NCBI GenBank assembly: GCA_900759335.1
Contig: CAAEUX010000003.1
Location: 1-47,449, forward strand
Length of the DNA: 47,449 nucleotides
Reading direction: 5' to 3'
Source of the DNA: an uncultured Collinsella sp.
Lineage (GTDB): Bacteria; Actinomycetota; Coriobacteriia; Coriobacteriales; Coriobacteriaceae
The position numbers and the translations under genes are program-made. Positions 1-8,115 of this stretch are shown here, piece after piece; position 1 is the stretch's first letter; each line of letters begins with the position of its first letter. The notes under the pieces were generated by a model that made no database searches, was not told the DNA's origin, and saw nothing but the letters and a program-made list of their open reading frames with translations.

Positions 1-61
1 CAGCTGGGAGAGCGCTTGACTGGCAGTCAAGAGGTCAGGGGTTCGATCCCCCTCGTCTCCA
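1..61 (+). tRNA. tRNA-Ala (GGC), 5' end cut by window edge
   Basis: The D-arm 3' half, anticodon arm, T-arm and 3' acceptor strand are present; the 5' acceptor strand lies before the window. The anticodon stem CTTGA/TCAAG encloses the loop CTGGCAG, so the anticodon is GGC, which reads the alanine codon GCC. The T-arm is AGGGG-TTCGATC-CCCCT and the acceptor 3' strand is CGTCTCC with discriminator A at base 61. CCA is not encoded. Confidence 0.93.
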
Positions 62-76
62 CCCGAGCATTGAATG

Positions 77-105
77 AGGCTCCAACGCAAGTTGGGGCCT
101 TTTTT
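77..105 (+). terminator. Rho-independent terminator after tRNA-Ala
   Basis: A 10-bp stem (AGGCTCCAAC / GTTGGGGCCT, one G-T pair) with loop GCAA is followed directly by a T run. It separates the tRNA from the ABC-F gene 32 bases further on. Confidence 0.85.
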
Positions 106-136
106 CATATAGGCACACAAGGTCAAAGGCGGCACC

Positions 137-2170
137 ATGATCCTCCTGGTCGACAAGATCGAAAAAAGCTTCGGCGCACGCGTCCTCTTTAGCGGCGCGT
201 CCTTCCAGATCAACCCCGGCGAGCGCTTCGCGCTCGTGGGACCCAACGGCGCCGGCAAAACCACCATGCTCAAGATCATCATGGGCATCGACAGCCCCGA
301 CGCCGGCCAGGTCCAGTACGCCAAGGACTGCCAGGTGGGCTACCTAGAGCAGGAAACCAAACTGGAGCAAAAGGACACCACCATCCTTGCCGAGGTCATG
401 GCCGCTGCGAAAGAAATCCGCCGCATGGGCGAGCGCGCCAACGAGCTGCAGGCCCAGATCACCGAGCTCTCCGAGCAAGGCAAGGACGTCGACGCACTCC
501 TCAACGAGTACGGACAGGTCCAGGACCGCTTTGAGCACCTGGGCGGCTACGAGCTCGAGAGCAACGCCCGCAAAATCCTATCCGGCCTGGGCTTTAAGGT
601 CGCCGACTTTGAGCGCCCGTGTTCCGAGTTCTCGGGCGGCTGGCAGATGCGCATCGCGCTTGCTAAGCTCTTCCTGCGCCACCCCGATCTGCTGCTTCTG
701 GACGAGCCCACCAACCACTTGGACCTCGAAAGCGTCCAGTGGCTGCGCGGCTTTATCGCCAACTACGACGGCGCCGTGCTCATCGTCAGCCACGACCGCG
801 CCTTCATGGACGCCTGCGTCGACCACGTCGCCGCCCTCGAAAACCGTCGCGTGACCACCTACACCGGCAACTACAGCAGCTACCTCAAGCAGCGCGAGGA
901 CAACCTGGAGCAGATGCGCGCCAAGCGTGCCGCCCAGGAGCGCGACATCGCCCACATGCAGGTCTTCGTCGACAAGTTCCGCTACAAGCCCACCAAGGCT
1001 GCCCAGGCTCAGGAGCGCATCCGCAAAATCGAGCAGATCAAAAAGGAGCTCGTCATCCTGCCCGAGGGCCACAAGCACATCGACTTTAAGTTCCCTGACC
1101 CGCCGCGCTCCGGCGACATGGTCGTGGGCCTCGAGGGTGTATCCAAGTCCTACGGCAACAAGCACATCTACAGCGATATCGACCTCAAGCTCTACCGCGG
1201 CGAGCACGTGGCACTCGTCGGCCCCAACGGCGCCGGTAAGTCTACCCTCATGAAGATCATCGCCGGTCTGGAACCGCCCACTACCGGCACGCGCGACCTG
1301 GGCACCAACGTGGGCGTGGCCTATTACGCCCAGCACGCGCTCGAGGGCATGACCGAATCCAACACCGTCCTGCAAGAGATCGACACCGTTACGCCCAAGT
1401 GGACCGTGCCGCAGCAGCGCAGCCTGCTGGGCGCCTTCCTGTTTAGTGACAACGACGCAATCGAAAAGCAGGTCCGCGTCCTCTCTGGCGGCGAAAAAGC
1501 GCGTCTGGCACTGGCCAAGATGCTCGTGGCCCCCGAGGCGCTCCTGTGCCTGGACGAGCCCACCAACCACCTGGACATCGACTCGGTGGACATGCTCGAA
1601 AACGCCCTGCAAAACTTCCCCGGCACCATCGTGCTGATCAGCCACGACGAGCACCTGGTGCGCGCCGTTGCCAACCGAGTGATCGACATCCGCGATGGTA
1701 AGGTCACGGTCTACGACGGCGACTACGACTACTACCTCTACAAGCGCGAGGACCTCGCAGCCCGCGCCGCCGCCGAAGCAGCAGGGGAGAGTACGCCGGC
1801 CGCGACCAAGTCCGCTAAGGTCACCGCAGCCCAGCCCGATACGCCCGCCGCTGCTTCCAAGCCTGCCGAGGGCAAAAAGACCAAGGAGCAAAAGCGCGCC
1901 GAGGCCCAGGCCCGCGCTGCGCTCAACAAAAAGCTCAAGGGCGTGCGCAACCAGCTCAAGAAGATCGAGGCTGAGCTCGACAAAAAACGCGCCCGCTATG
2001 ACGAGCTTATGGAATTGATGGCCAGCGAAGAGCTTTATGCCGATCAGGACAAGTTCAACGCCGCGCTGGGGGAATATAACGGCCTTAAGCAAGAGCTGCC
2101 CAAGCTCGAGGACGAATGGCTGGAGCTTTCCACCCAGATCGAAGAGGAGACCGCGCGTGAACTCTCGTAA
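137..2170 (+). CDS. ABC-F family ATPase (Uup/EttA-like)
   Basis: This is a 677-residue soluble protein with two ABC ATPase domains and no membrane segments, the layout of ABC-F translation factors that act on the ribosome. Domain 1 has a Walker A GPNGAGKTT near residue 36, the signature FSGGWQMR and a Walker B LLLLDEPTNHLD. Domain 2 repeats these as GPNGAGKST, LSGGEKARLALA and LCLDEPTNHLD. The tail beyond about residue 545 is Ala/Lys-rich and then a predicted coiled coil, as in Uup. The exact subfamily, and whether it is a housekeeping or antibiotic-protection factor, cannot be decided here. The start ATG has a weak AAAGG upstream. Its 3' end overlaps the next gene by 14 bases, so the two are probably co-transcribed. 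Confidence 0.92.
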   Translation: MILLVDKIEKSFGARVLFSGASFQINPGERFALVGPNGAGKTTMLKIIMGIDSPDAGQVQYAKDCQVGYLEQETKLEQKDTTILAEVMAAAKEIRRMGERANELQAQITELSEQGKDVDALLNEYGQVQDRFEHLGGYELESNARKILSGLGFKVADFERPCSEFSGGWQMRIALAKLFLRHPDLLLLDEPTNHLDLESVQWLRGFIANYDGAVLIVSHDRAFMDACVDHVAALENRRVTTYTGNYSSYLKQREDNLEQMRAKRAAQERDIAHMQVFVDKFRYKPTKAAQAQERIRKIEQIKKELVILPEGHKHIDFKFPDPPRSGDMVVGLEGVSKSYGNKHIYSDIDLKLYRGEHVALVGPNGAGKSTLMKIIAGLEPPTTGTRDLGTNVGVAYYAQHALEGMTESNTVLQEIDTVTPKWTVPQQRSLLGAFLFSDNDAIEKQVRVLSGGEKARLALAKMLVAPEALLCLDEPTNHLDIDSVDMLENALQNFPGTIVLISHDEHLVRAVANRVIDIRDGKVTVYDGDYDYYLYKREDLAARAAAEAAGESTPAATKSAKVTAAQPDTPAAASKPAEGKKTKEQKRAEAQARAALNKKLKGVRNQLKKIEAELDKKRARYDELMELMASEELYADQDKFNAALGEYNGLKQELPKLEDEWLELSTQIEEETARELS

Positions 2171-2453
2171 GGCCGCTGCCGTGGCGATGAGCATCATCGC
2201 CATCGCCTGTCGCATCTGCGGCATTTTTATGAGCGCGATGACCGTGCTGCTGTGCTTTAGCGGCCTGACCGCCAAGCTGCAGATCGTCGGCTTTGTCGTT
2301 GAGCTTTCGCGCGCACTGCCGAGTGCCATCGCCGGCTACGGCGTCATCACCTCGCCCTTTGGCGGCGTGTTCCGCTTAGATTACGCCATCGTGGCCGTCA
2401 TCCTGTTTGTGGCCGACTACCTGCTCACGCGCGCCTCGTGCCGCGTCCGCTAG
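2157..2453 (+). CDS. small membrane protein, unknown function
   Basis: This 98-residue product is not recognised. The chosen GTG start at 2157 lies inside the end of the ABC-F gene and has a good Shine-Dalgarno (GAGGAGA, about 7 bases upstream). An internal ATG at 2187 is the alternative. The protein has a short basic N terminus (NSRK), then hydrophobic segments around residues 10-30, 35-55 and 75-92, which suggests two or three membrane passes, and it ends in Arg-rich residues. Overlap with the gene before and a 9-base gap to the M50 protease after make it part of the same operon. No catalytic motif is visible. Confidence 0.72.
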   Translation: MNSRKAAAVAMSIIAIACRICGIFMSAMTVLLCFSGLTAKLQIVGFVVELSRALPSAIAGYGVITSPFGGVFRLDYAIVAVILFVADYLLTRASCRVR

Positions 2454-2462
2454 GGGATTGTT

Positions 2463-3146
2463 ATGTCCAGCAGCTACTTCATGAACCTGCTCGCCAGCGC
2501 GGTCGCCGTCATCGTCGGCATCGTGATCCACGAGAGTGCGCACGCCGCCGCGGCCTGGGCACTCGGCGATAAGACGGCCCGTTCGCGCGGTCGTGTCTCG
2601 CTCAACCCGCTCAACCATATCGACCCGTTTGGCACCATCATCTTGCCGCTGCTCATGCTTGCCGCCGGCGGCCCGGTGTTCGCCTTCGCCAAGCCCGTGC
2701 CCGTCTACCTCAACAACCTCAAGCACCCCAAGCGCGATGAGGTCCTGGTTAGCGCAGCCGGCCCCGCATCGAACATCGCCCTCGCGTGCCTTGCGGCCGC
2801 CCTCATGCACACGGCATACGGCAACCTCTACACCCGCATGTCCTTTGCCCTGGCGTCACAGATCATGAACTTCGGCGCCACGTTTATCGTAGTCAACCTG
2901 TCACTCGCGTTCTTCAACCTCATCCCGATCCCACCGCTCGACGGCTCTTCGATCATTGTGCCGTTCCTTAAAGGCAAGGCTCTCAACAACTATTATCGTC
3001 TGCAGCAATACGCTATGCCCATCCTCATCCTAGTGCTGTACCTGCTGCCCATGTGGACCGGCATCGACGTGATCGGCCGCTATTTCGACGTTACCGTGTA
3101 TCCGCTTGCTGAGCAGCTGCTCAACTTCGCAATCGCCGGCATCTAA
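2463..3146 (+). CDS. site-2 protease family (M50) membrane metalloprotease
   Basis: This 227-residue multi-pass membrane protein belongs to the M50 family, whose members cut substrates within the membrane. The zinc motif HExxH is HESAH at residues 23-27 in the first membrane helix. The second metal ligand is the Asp of the PIPPLDG motif (D160). There is no PDZ domain and the protein is compact, like the short Rv-type/YwhC-like clade rather than full RseP. These short forms are commonly found next to scpA in Gram-positive genomes, as here. The substrate is unknown. Confidence 0.88.
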   Translation: MSSSYFMNLLASAVAVIVGIVIHESAHAAAAWALGDKTARSRGRVSLNPLNHIDPFGTIILPLLMLAAGGPVFAFAKPVPVYLNNLKHPKRDEVLVSAAGPASNIALACLAAALMHTAYGNLYTRMSFALASQIMNFGATFIVVNLSLAFFNLIPIPPLDGSSIIVPFLKGKALNNYYRLQQYAMPILILVLYLLPMWTGIDVIGRYFDVTVYPLAEQLLNFAIAGI

Positions 3147-3230
3147 GGTAAACTTACAGGTCGACCGTGCAAAACGGTCGCAACATGCACCCAAACCGCG
3201 CCGCGAAGGCGCCGTCAAAGGAGGTCGAAG

Positions 3231-4043
3231 ATGTCGTATCGCGTGTCGACGCAGGTCTACAGCGGACCGTTCGACCTGCTGCTGCAGCTGGTAACCCGCC
3301 AAAAAGTAGATATCGGCGCCATCTCCATCAGCGAGGTGGCCGAGCAATACCTTGCCGAGGCCGAGCGCATCGAGGCGCTGGACCTGGACGTGGCGAGCGA
3401 CTTTTTGCTGGTCGCGGCAACACTTTTGGACATCAAGGCCGCCTCCTTGGTGCCGCAGGAGGCCCCGCGCAAAGTCGATGACGACGATGACGAGTTTGAC
3501 GAAGACCTCGAGGAGCTCAGCGCGCTCGACGGCGACGCCCTGCGCGAGGTCCTGATCCAGCGCCTGATTGCCTACAAGCAGTTTAAAGGCGCGGCTGCGG
3601 CCCTCGGTGCCCGCATGCAGGCCGAAAGCCGCATGCATCCGCGCGTAGCCGGCCCCGACCCCGAGTTTTTAGGCCTTATGCCCGACTACCTGGCCGGCAT
3701 TACTCTGCGCGGCCTCGCCGTCATCTGCGCCGACCTGGACGGCAAGCGCCAGACCTTCCTGCTGGAGGCCGAGCACGTGGCGCCGCATCGCGTGCCGCTC
3801 GACCTGACCGTGGCCTCAGTTGACCGCTTTACCATGGCGCACCAAACCTGCACCTTCCGCGAGCTGTTGGACGGCGATGCCACCACCGAGCAGCTCGTCG
3901 TCACCTTCCTGGCCATGCTTGAGCTTGCCAAGCGCGGCTCGCTCACGTTGAGCCAGGACGAGATCTTTGGAACCATCTGCATCAACCGAGTCGAGGGAGC
4001 CGAGGCCTATGTGCCCGGCGAGGGCCCCGAGCTCACCGAATAG
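3231..4043 (+). CDS. scpA: segregation and condensation protein A (kleisin)
   Basis: This is the kleisin subunit of the bacterial SMC condensin complex. The N-terminal helical domain that contacts the SMC neck is seen in the stretch around SGPFDLLLQLV at residues 11-21. An acidic linker (DDDDDEFDEDLEEL) runs near residues 83-96, and the C-terminal winged helix that binds the SMC head lies around residues 200-260. At 270 residues the length is normal. A strong Shine-Dalgarno (AAAGGAGG, 6 bases before ATG) fixes the start. scpB follows after 11 bases, the usual pairing. Confidence 0.95.
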   Translation: MSYRVSTQVYSGPFDLLLQLVTRQKVDIGAISISEVAEQYLAEAERIEALDLDVASDFLLVAATLLDIKAASLVPQEAPRKVDDDDDEFDEDLEELSALDGDALREVLIQRLIAYKQFKGAAAALGARMQAESRMHPRVAGPDPEFLGLMPDYLAGITLRGLAVICADLDGKRQTFLLEAEHVAPHRVPLDLTVASVDRFTMAHQTCTFRELLDGDATTEQLVVTFLAMLELAKRGSLTLSQDEIFGTICINRVEGAEAYVPGEGPELTE

Positions 4044-4054
4044 GAGCCGCAACC

Positions 4055-4774
4055 ATGTCAACCCTTTCCACGCTGGAGGCAAACAGCCTCAAAGGCGCCC
4101 TCGAGGCGCTGCTGCTGGTGTCAAGCGACCCGGTGAGTGCGCCCGCGCTGGCCGGCGCACTGGATATCGCCCCCGGCGAGTGCGCGTCGATGCTCGCCGA
4201 GCTCAAGGTTGAGTACGAGGAGGCCAACCGCGGCTTTCAGCTGCGCGAGGTCGCCGGCGGCTGGCGCCTGTTTACGCACCCAGCCTACCACGATGTGGTC
4301 GAGGCCTATGTGTTGAGCTGGGACACGCAGAAGCTGTCGCAGGCGGCGCTCGAAACCCTGGCCGTGATCGCATACCACCAGCCCGTGACGCGCGAGGTGG
4401 TCAAGGGCATCCGCGGCGTCAATTCCGACGGCGTCATCGCGTCGCTCGTGGACAAGGGTCTGGTGCGTGAGCTCGGCCGCGACCCCCAGCGCGGTCAGGC
4501 CATCATCTACGGCACGACCAACGCCTTCTTGGAAAAGTTCGGTCTGCGCTCCACCCGCGACCTGCCCGATCTGGAGCAGTTTGCCCCCGATGAGCAGTCG
4601 CGTCAGTTTATCCGCGAGCGCCTGAGCGGCCGCAGTATTCAGTCCACGCTCGAGGAGCAGGCCGAGGACCTGGACGAAGAGCGCGAACTGCTCGATACCG
4701 ATGTTGAGGCAGCCGAGGACTTGGAGACCCTGGTCGTTGGCGATACCTCGGAGGATTTGCATGACGAGGACTAA
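4055..4774 (+). CDS. scpB: segregation and condensation protein B
   Basis: This is the KITE subunit that dimerises and binds ScpA in the SMC complex. The 239-residue product has the tandem winged-helix pattern, including the conserved stretch TLAVIAYHQPVTR followed by IRGVNSDGVIASLVDKGLV near residues 100-135. The last ~45 residues are strongly acidic, a common ScpB tail. Its 3' end overlaps the rluB start by 14 bases (4761-4774), suggesting translational coupling. Confidence 0.96.
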   Translation: MSTLSTLEANSLKGALEALLLVSSDPVSAPALAGALDIAPGECASMLAELKVEYEEANRGFQLREVAGGWRLFTHPAYHDVVEAYVLSWDTQKLSQAALETLAVIAYHQPVTREVVKGIRGVNSDGVIASLVDKGLVRELGRDPQRGQAIIYGTTNAFLEKFGLRSTRDLPDLEQFAPDEQSRQFIRERLSGRSIQSTLEEQAEDLDEERELLDTDVEAAEDLETLVVGDTSEDLHDED

Positions 4775-5726
4775 CGAAGCAGAGGAGACGCGCGCCGTGG
4801 GCAACGCAGTACCCGCAACCGACGCCCAGCCCGTCTACCCGCACACCATGCGCCTGCAGCGCTTTTTGGCGCGCGCAGGCGTGGCGAGCCGACGTGGCTC
4901 GGAGGATCTGATGACCGCCGGCCGCGTGACCGTCAACGGCGAGGTCGCGACCGAGCTGGGTACCAAGGTAGACGTCGACCGCGACCATATCGAGGTCGAC
5001 GGCATGCCCGTCAAGCTCAACCAGGGCGCCGTGTACCTGATGCTCTACAAGCCAACTGGCTACCTCACCACCATGAGCGATCCGCAGGAACGCCCTTGCG
5101 TGGCCGACCTGGTCCCGCGCGACCGTTTTCCGGGGCTCTTCCCGGTGGGTCGCCTGGACCGCGACACCACAGGCCTTTTGCTCTTTACCACCGACGGCGA
5201 CCTGTCGCAGGATCTGCTGCACCCGAGTAAGCACGTCTACAAGACCTATCAGGCGCTTGTGGACGGGACGCTAACCGATCGCGACCTCACACCGCTGCGT
5301 TGCGGCATCGAGCTCGACGACGGCCTGTGCCAGCCGGCAATCTGCCGCGTCATCACCGCGCGTGAGGCAGAGGCTGTGGCTCCGCAAGGCGTCAAGCCCG
5401 GCACCACGGCCGTGGAGGTCATCATCCGCGAGGGCCGCAAGAACCAGGTCAAGCGCATGCTGAGCAAGATCCACCACCCGGTAATCCGTCTGCATCGCTG
5501 CAACTTTGCCGGCCTCGAGCTCAAGGACGTGGCCAAAGGCTCGTGGCGCGAGCTCACCGACCGCGAGGTACAGATCCTCAAGGCCGGTGGCATCCCGCCT
5601 AAGCAGGCCAGCTCCAAGCGCAACAGCGGCAAGCCCCAGGACACGCCCGCGGCACGCACGCGCCATCACGGCAGCCACGGTTCTGCGCCCAAGCGCAACA
5701 CCTACCGCGAGCGCTACACGGGCTAG
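4761..5726 (+). CDS. rluB: 23S rRNA pseudouridine synthase (RsuA/RluB family)
   Basis: The enzyme isomerises a uridine in 23S rRNA. An S4 RNA-binding domain begins at MRLQRFLARAGVASRR, and the catalytic domain has the family motif VGRLDRDTTGLLLFT with the nucleophilic Asp. A basic Ser/Arg/His-rich tail of about 45 residues follows the catalytic domain. I chose the ATG at 4761 because GGAGG lies 6 bases upstream. The GTG at 4797 (also with a GAGGAG upstream) and the ATG at 4848 are alternatives that keep both domains. The order scpA-scpB-rluB-cmk is widespread in Gram-positive bacteria, which supports RluB over other family members. Confidence 0.9.
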   Translation: MTRTNEAEETRAVGNAVPATDAQPVYPHTMRLQRFLARAGVASRRGSEDLMTAGRVTVNGEVATELGTKVDVDRDHIEVDGMPVKLNQGAVYLMLYKPTGYLTTMSDPQERPCVADLVPRDRFPGLFPVGRLDRDTTGLLLFTTDGDLSQDLLHPSKHVYKTYQALVDGTLTDRDLTPLRCGIELDDGLCQPAICRVITAREAEAVAPQGVKPGTTAVEVIIREGRKNQVKRMLSKIHHPVIRLHRCNFAGLELKDVAKGSWRELTDREVQILKAGGIPPKQASSKRNSGKPQDTPAARTRHHGSHGSAPKRNTYRERYTG

Positions 5727-5792
5727 GCAACCCGCCGCGCCCCAACGCCCGCGAACCATACCAGCACGTCACCCATCGAAAGGAAGCATTAC

Positions 5793-6479
5793 ATGATCGT
5801 CGCCATCGACGGCCCCGCCGGTTCCGGCAAGTCCACCATCGCCAAGGAGATCGCCCGCCAGCTGGGCTTTAACAAGCTCGACACGGGCGCCATGTATCGC
5901 GCCGTCACCTTCGCCGCGCTCGACCGTGGCATCGATTTGGACGACGAGGCGGCCATCGACGCCCTCGCCGAGCAGATCGAGATCCGCTTTACCAACGGCA
6001 CCGGCGAGGACACGCGCCTGACCATTGACGGCCAGGACGCTTCGGCCGCCATCCGCACCCCGCAGGTCGACGCCAACGTGTCCAAGGTCTCGGCCTATCC
6101 GGGCGTGCGCGCCGCCATGCTCATCCACCAGCGCCGCGCCGCCGAGGACCGCGATATCGTGGCCGAGGGTCGCGACATCGGTACCGTCGTGTTCCCCAAC
6201 GCGCAGGTCAAGGTGTTCCTAACCGCCGACCCGCGTGAGCGCGCCCGCCGCCGCGTGCTGCAGCGTCACCAAAACGACGCCCAGCCGCTCACGTCCGAGC
6301 AGCTCGAAGCCGAGGTCGACGAGACCCTCGACGCCCTTAAGCAGCGCGACAAGCTCGACAGCAGCCGCGAGGTCGCCCCACTCGTGCCCGCCGAGGACGC
6401 CGTACACGTCGACTCCACCGCCCACACCATCGACGAGGTCGTCCGCATTATCGAGGACCTCATCAACCAGAGGAGGTAG
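5793..6479 (+). CDS. cmk: (d)CMP kinase
   Basis: This kinase phosphorylates CMP and dCMP with ATP in pyrimidine salvage. The 228-residue protein starts with the P-loop IAIDGPAGSGKST, followed by the LDTGAMYRAVT motif for nucleoside recognition and the VAEGRDIGTVVFPNA motif near residues 125-138. A LID-like Arg-rich segment (RERARRRV) follows. The Shine-Dalgarno is GAAAGGAAG. The stop lies 3 bases before plsC, so cmk is in the same transcription unit. Confidence 0.97.
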   Translation: MIVAIDGPAGSGKSTIAKEIARQLGFNKLDTGAMYRAVTFAALDRGIDLDDEAAIDALAEQIEIRFTNGTGEDTRLTIDGQDASAAIRTPQVDANVSKVSAYPGVRAAMLIHQRRAAEDRDIVAEGRDIGTVVFPNAQVKVFLTADPRERARRRVLQRHQNDAQPLTSEQLEAEVDETLDALKQRDKLDSSREVAPLVPAEDAVHVDSTAHTIDEVVRIIEDLINQRR

Positions 6480-6482
6480 CCC

Positions 6483-7211
6483 ATGCGCCTGTTTAAGCAG
6501 ACGCCCGAGGATTATTACAACGCTTCTTATGCAGAGTTCCCAGCGCTCATCCGCGGCACCGTCGTCGTAGTGATGGCCATCCTTTGGGCCTTCTCCAAGT
6601 TCATGTGGCGTTGGAAAGTCGAGGACGCTGACCTGCTGTTTGAGCGCCAGGAAGGCCGCGGCAGCGTGGTCATCTGCAACCACACCTCGATGGCCGAGCT
6701 CCTGGCCGTTGAGACGGCGTTGTTCTTTGGGGGCCGCCGCATTCGTCCCATCTTTAAGTCCGAGTTCGCCAAGAGCAAGATTGTGCGCTGGGCCTTTAGC
6801 CGCGTTGGCGGCATCCCCGTGGAGCGTGGTACTGCCGATATGAAGTGCCTGCGCGCCGCTCAGCATGCGCTGCAGCGTGGCGAGGACGTCCTGATCTTCC
6901 CCGAGGGCACGCGCATCCGCTCGCGCGAGATCAAGCCCGAGGTCCACGGCGGTTTTGCGCTCATCGCCCAGATGGGCAAGGCGCCCGTCAACCCGCTCGC
7001 CATCTGCGGCTGGTCCGACATCACGCCCGAAGGCAAAAAGCTCATGCGTCCCAAGAAGTGCTGGATCCGCGCCGGCAAGGCCGTCTCGCTTTCCGACGCA
7101 CCGGCTGGGCTTAAGCGCACGGAGCGCCTGGAATGGTTTGAGTCCGAGGCCATGAACCGCGTCTACGCTATGCGAGACGAGCTGTGCGCCGAGCATCCGG
7201 GCAGGTTCTAG
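6483..7211 (+). CDS. plsC: 1-acyl-sn-glycerol-3-phosphate acyltransferase (PlsC-like)
   Basis: This 242-residue membrane-associated acyltransferase is expected to make phosphatidic acid from lysophosphatidic acid. There is one hydrophobic segment near residues 20-40. Motif I, normally NHX4D, reads NHTSMAE, so the catalytic-dyad position holds Glu72 after His67 instead of Asp. Motif III FPEGTR is intact at 139-144, and a motif II-like VGGIPVERG lies between. plsY and gpsA stand a few genes downstream, so the window covers much of glycerolipid assembly. The Glu substitution makes exact activity less certain. Confidence 0.85.
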   Translation: MRLFKQTPEDYYNASYAEFPALIRGTVVVVMAILWAFSKFMWRWKVEDADLLFERQEGRGSVVICNHTSMAELLAVETALFFGGRRIRPIFKSEFAKSKIVRWAFSRVGGIPVERGTADMKCLRAAQHALQRGEDVLIFPEGTRIRSREIKPEVHGGFALIAQMGKAPVNPLAICGWSDITPEGKKLMRPKKCWIRAGKAVSLSDAPAGLKRTERLEWFESEAMNRVYAMRDELCAEHPGRF

Positions 7212-7213
7212 CC

Positions 7214-8113
7214 ATGAGCGAGAACGTTACGAACACTGCCGCGACCGCGTCCGACCAGGCAACAGCGCCTACCATCGAGATCGCCGCCCACGCCGGTACT
7301 TGCTATGGCGTACAGCGTGCGCTCGATATGGCGCTGGCCGCCGCGCCGCAGGCAGGGGAGTGCGCTCAAGTTCACACCTTGGGTCCGCTCATCCATAACC
7401 CCATCGTGGTGCGCGAGCTCGCTGAGGCAGGCGTCGGCTTGGCCGAAACCCTGGACAACGCCGCAACCGGCACCGTGATCATCCGCGCCCACGGCGTGGT
7501 GCCGCAGGTGATCGATGCTGCCCGCAAGCGTGGCCTCAACGTGGTCGACGCCACCTGCCCCTACGTGAAGAAGGTCCATATGGCAGCCGAGCGCCTGGTG
7601 CGCGAGGGCTACCGCGTGGTGGTCGTAGGCGAGCCGGGCCATCCCGAGGTGGAGGGCATCCTGGGCCACGCCGGCAATGATGCGCAAGTCGTGAGCTGTG
7701 CCGCCGACGCCAACGCCTTGTCGCTCAAGGGCAAGGTGGGCCTGGTTGTGCAGACCACCCAGACCGCACAGAACCTCGCCGAGGTCGTGGCTGCCATCGC
7801 CCCGCGCGTGCAGGAGCTGCGTGTGATCAACACCATCTGCGCCGCCACGAGCGAGCGCCAGCAGGCAGCCGCATCACTTGCCAAACGCTGTGATTGCATG
7901 GTCGTCGTGGGTGGCAAGAACTCGGGCAACACCCGCCGCTTGGCGCAGATTTGCGCAGACGCCTGCGAGCGCACGTATCACATCGAGGAAGCTTCCGAGC
8001 TCCAGGCCGCGTGGTTTGCCGACGCTCACCACATCGGCATCACCGCCGGAGCCTCAACCCCGCAAGAACACATCGAGCGCGCCGTCACGCGCATCAAGGA
8101 GCTTTGCCGCTAA
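7214..8113 (+). CDS. ispH: 4-hydroxy-3-methylbut-2-enyl diphosphate reductase
   Basis: This is the last enzyme of the MEP isoprenoid pathway and converts HMBPP to IPP and DMAPP. The three Cys ligands of its Fe-S cluster are present: C30 (AGTCYGVQRA), C115 (DATCPYV) and C209 (NTICAAT). The substrate-binding His and Ser motifs are seen as PLIHNP, RAHG and the ASTP near the C terminus. The 299-residue length is normal apart from a ~20-residue Ala/Thr-rich N-terminal extension. The ATG at 7214 follows the plsC stop by 2 bases. An upstream in-frame ATG at 7184 inside plsC is less likely. Confidence 0.96.
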   Translation: MSENVTNTAATASDQATAPTIEIAAHAGTCYGVQRALDMALAAAPQAGECAQVHTLGPLIHNPIVVRELAEAGVGLAETLDNAATGTVIIRAHGVVPQVIDAARKRGLNVVDATCPYVKKVHMAAERLVREGYRVVVVGEPGHPEVEGILGHAGNDAQVVSCAADANALSLKGKVGLVVQTTQTAQNLAEVVAAIAPRVQELRVINTICAATSERQQAAASLAKRCDCMVVVGGKNSGNTRRLAQICADACERTYHIEEASELQAAWFADAHHIGITAGASTPQEHIERAVTRIKELCR

Positions 8114-8115
8114 CC

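Noticed and set aside
578..2329. Long open frame on the - strand opposite the ABC-F gene (583 codons)
   Set aside because: It is a shadow of the + strand gene caused by GC-biased third positions. The translation is Val/Leu/Gly/His-rich with no domain, and the + strand frame has full ABC motifs.
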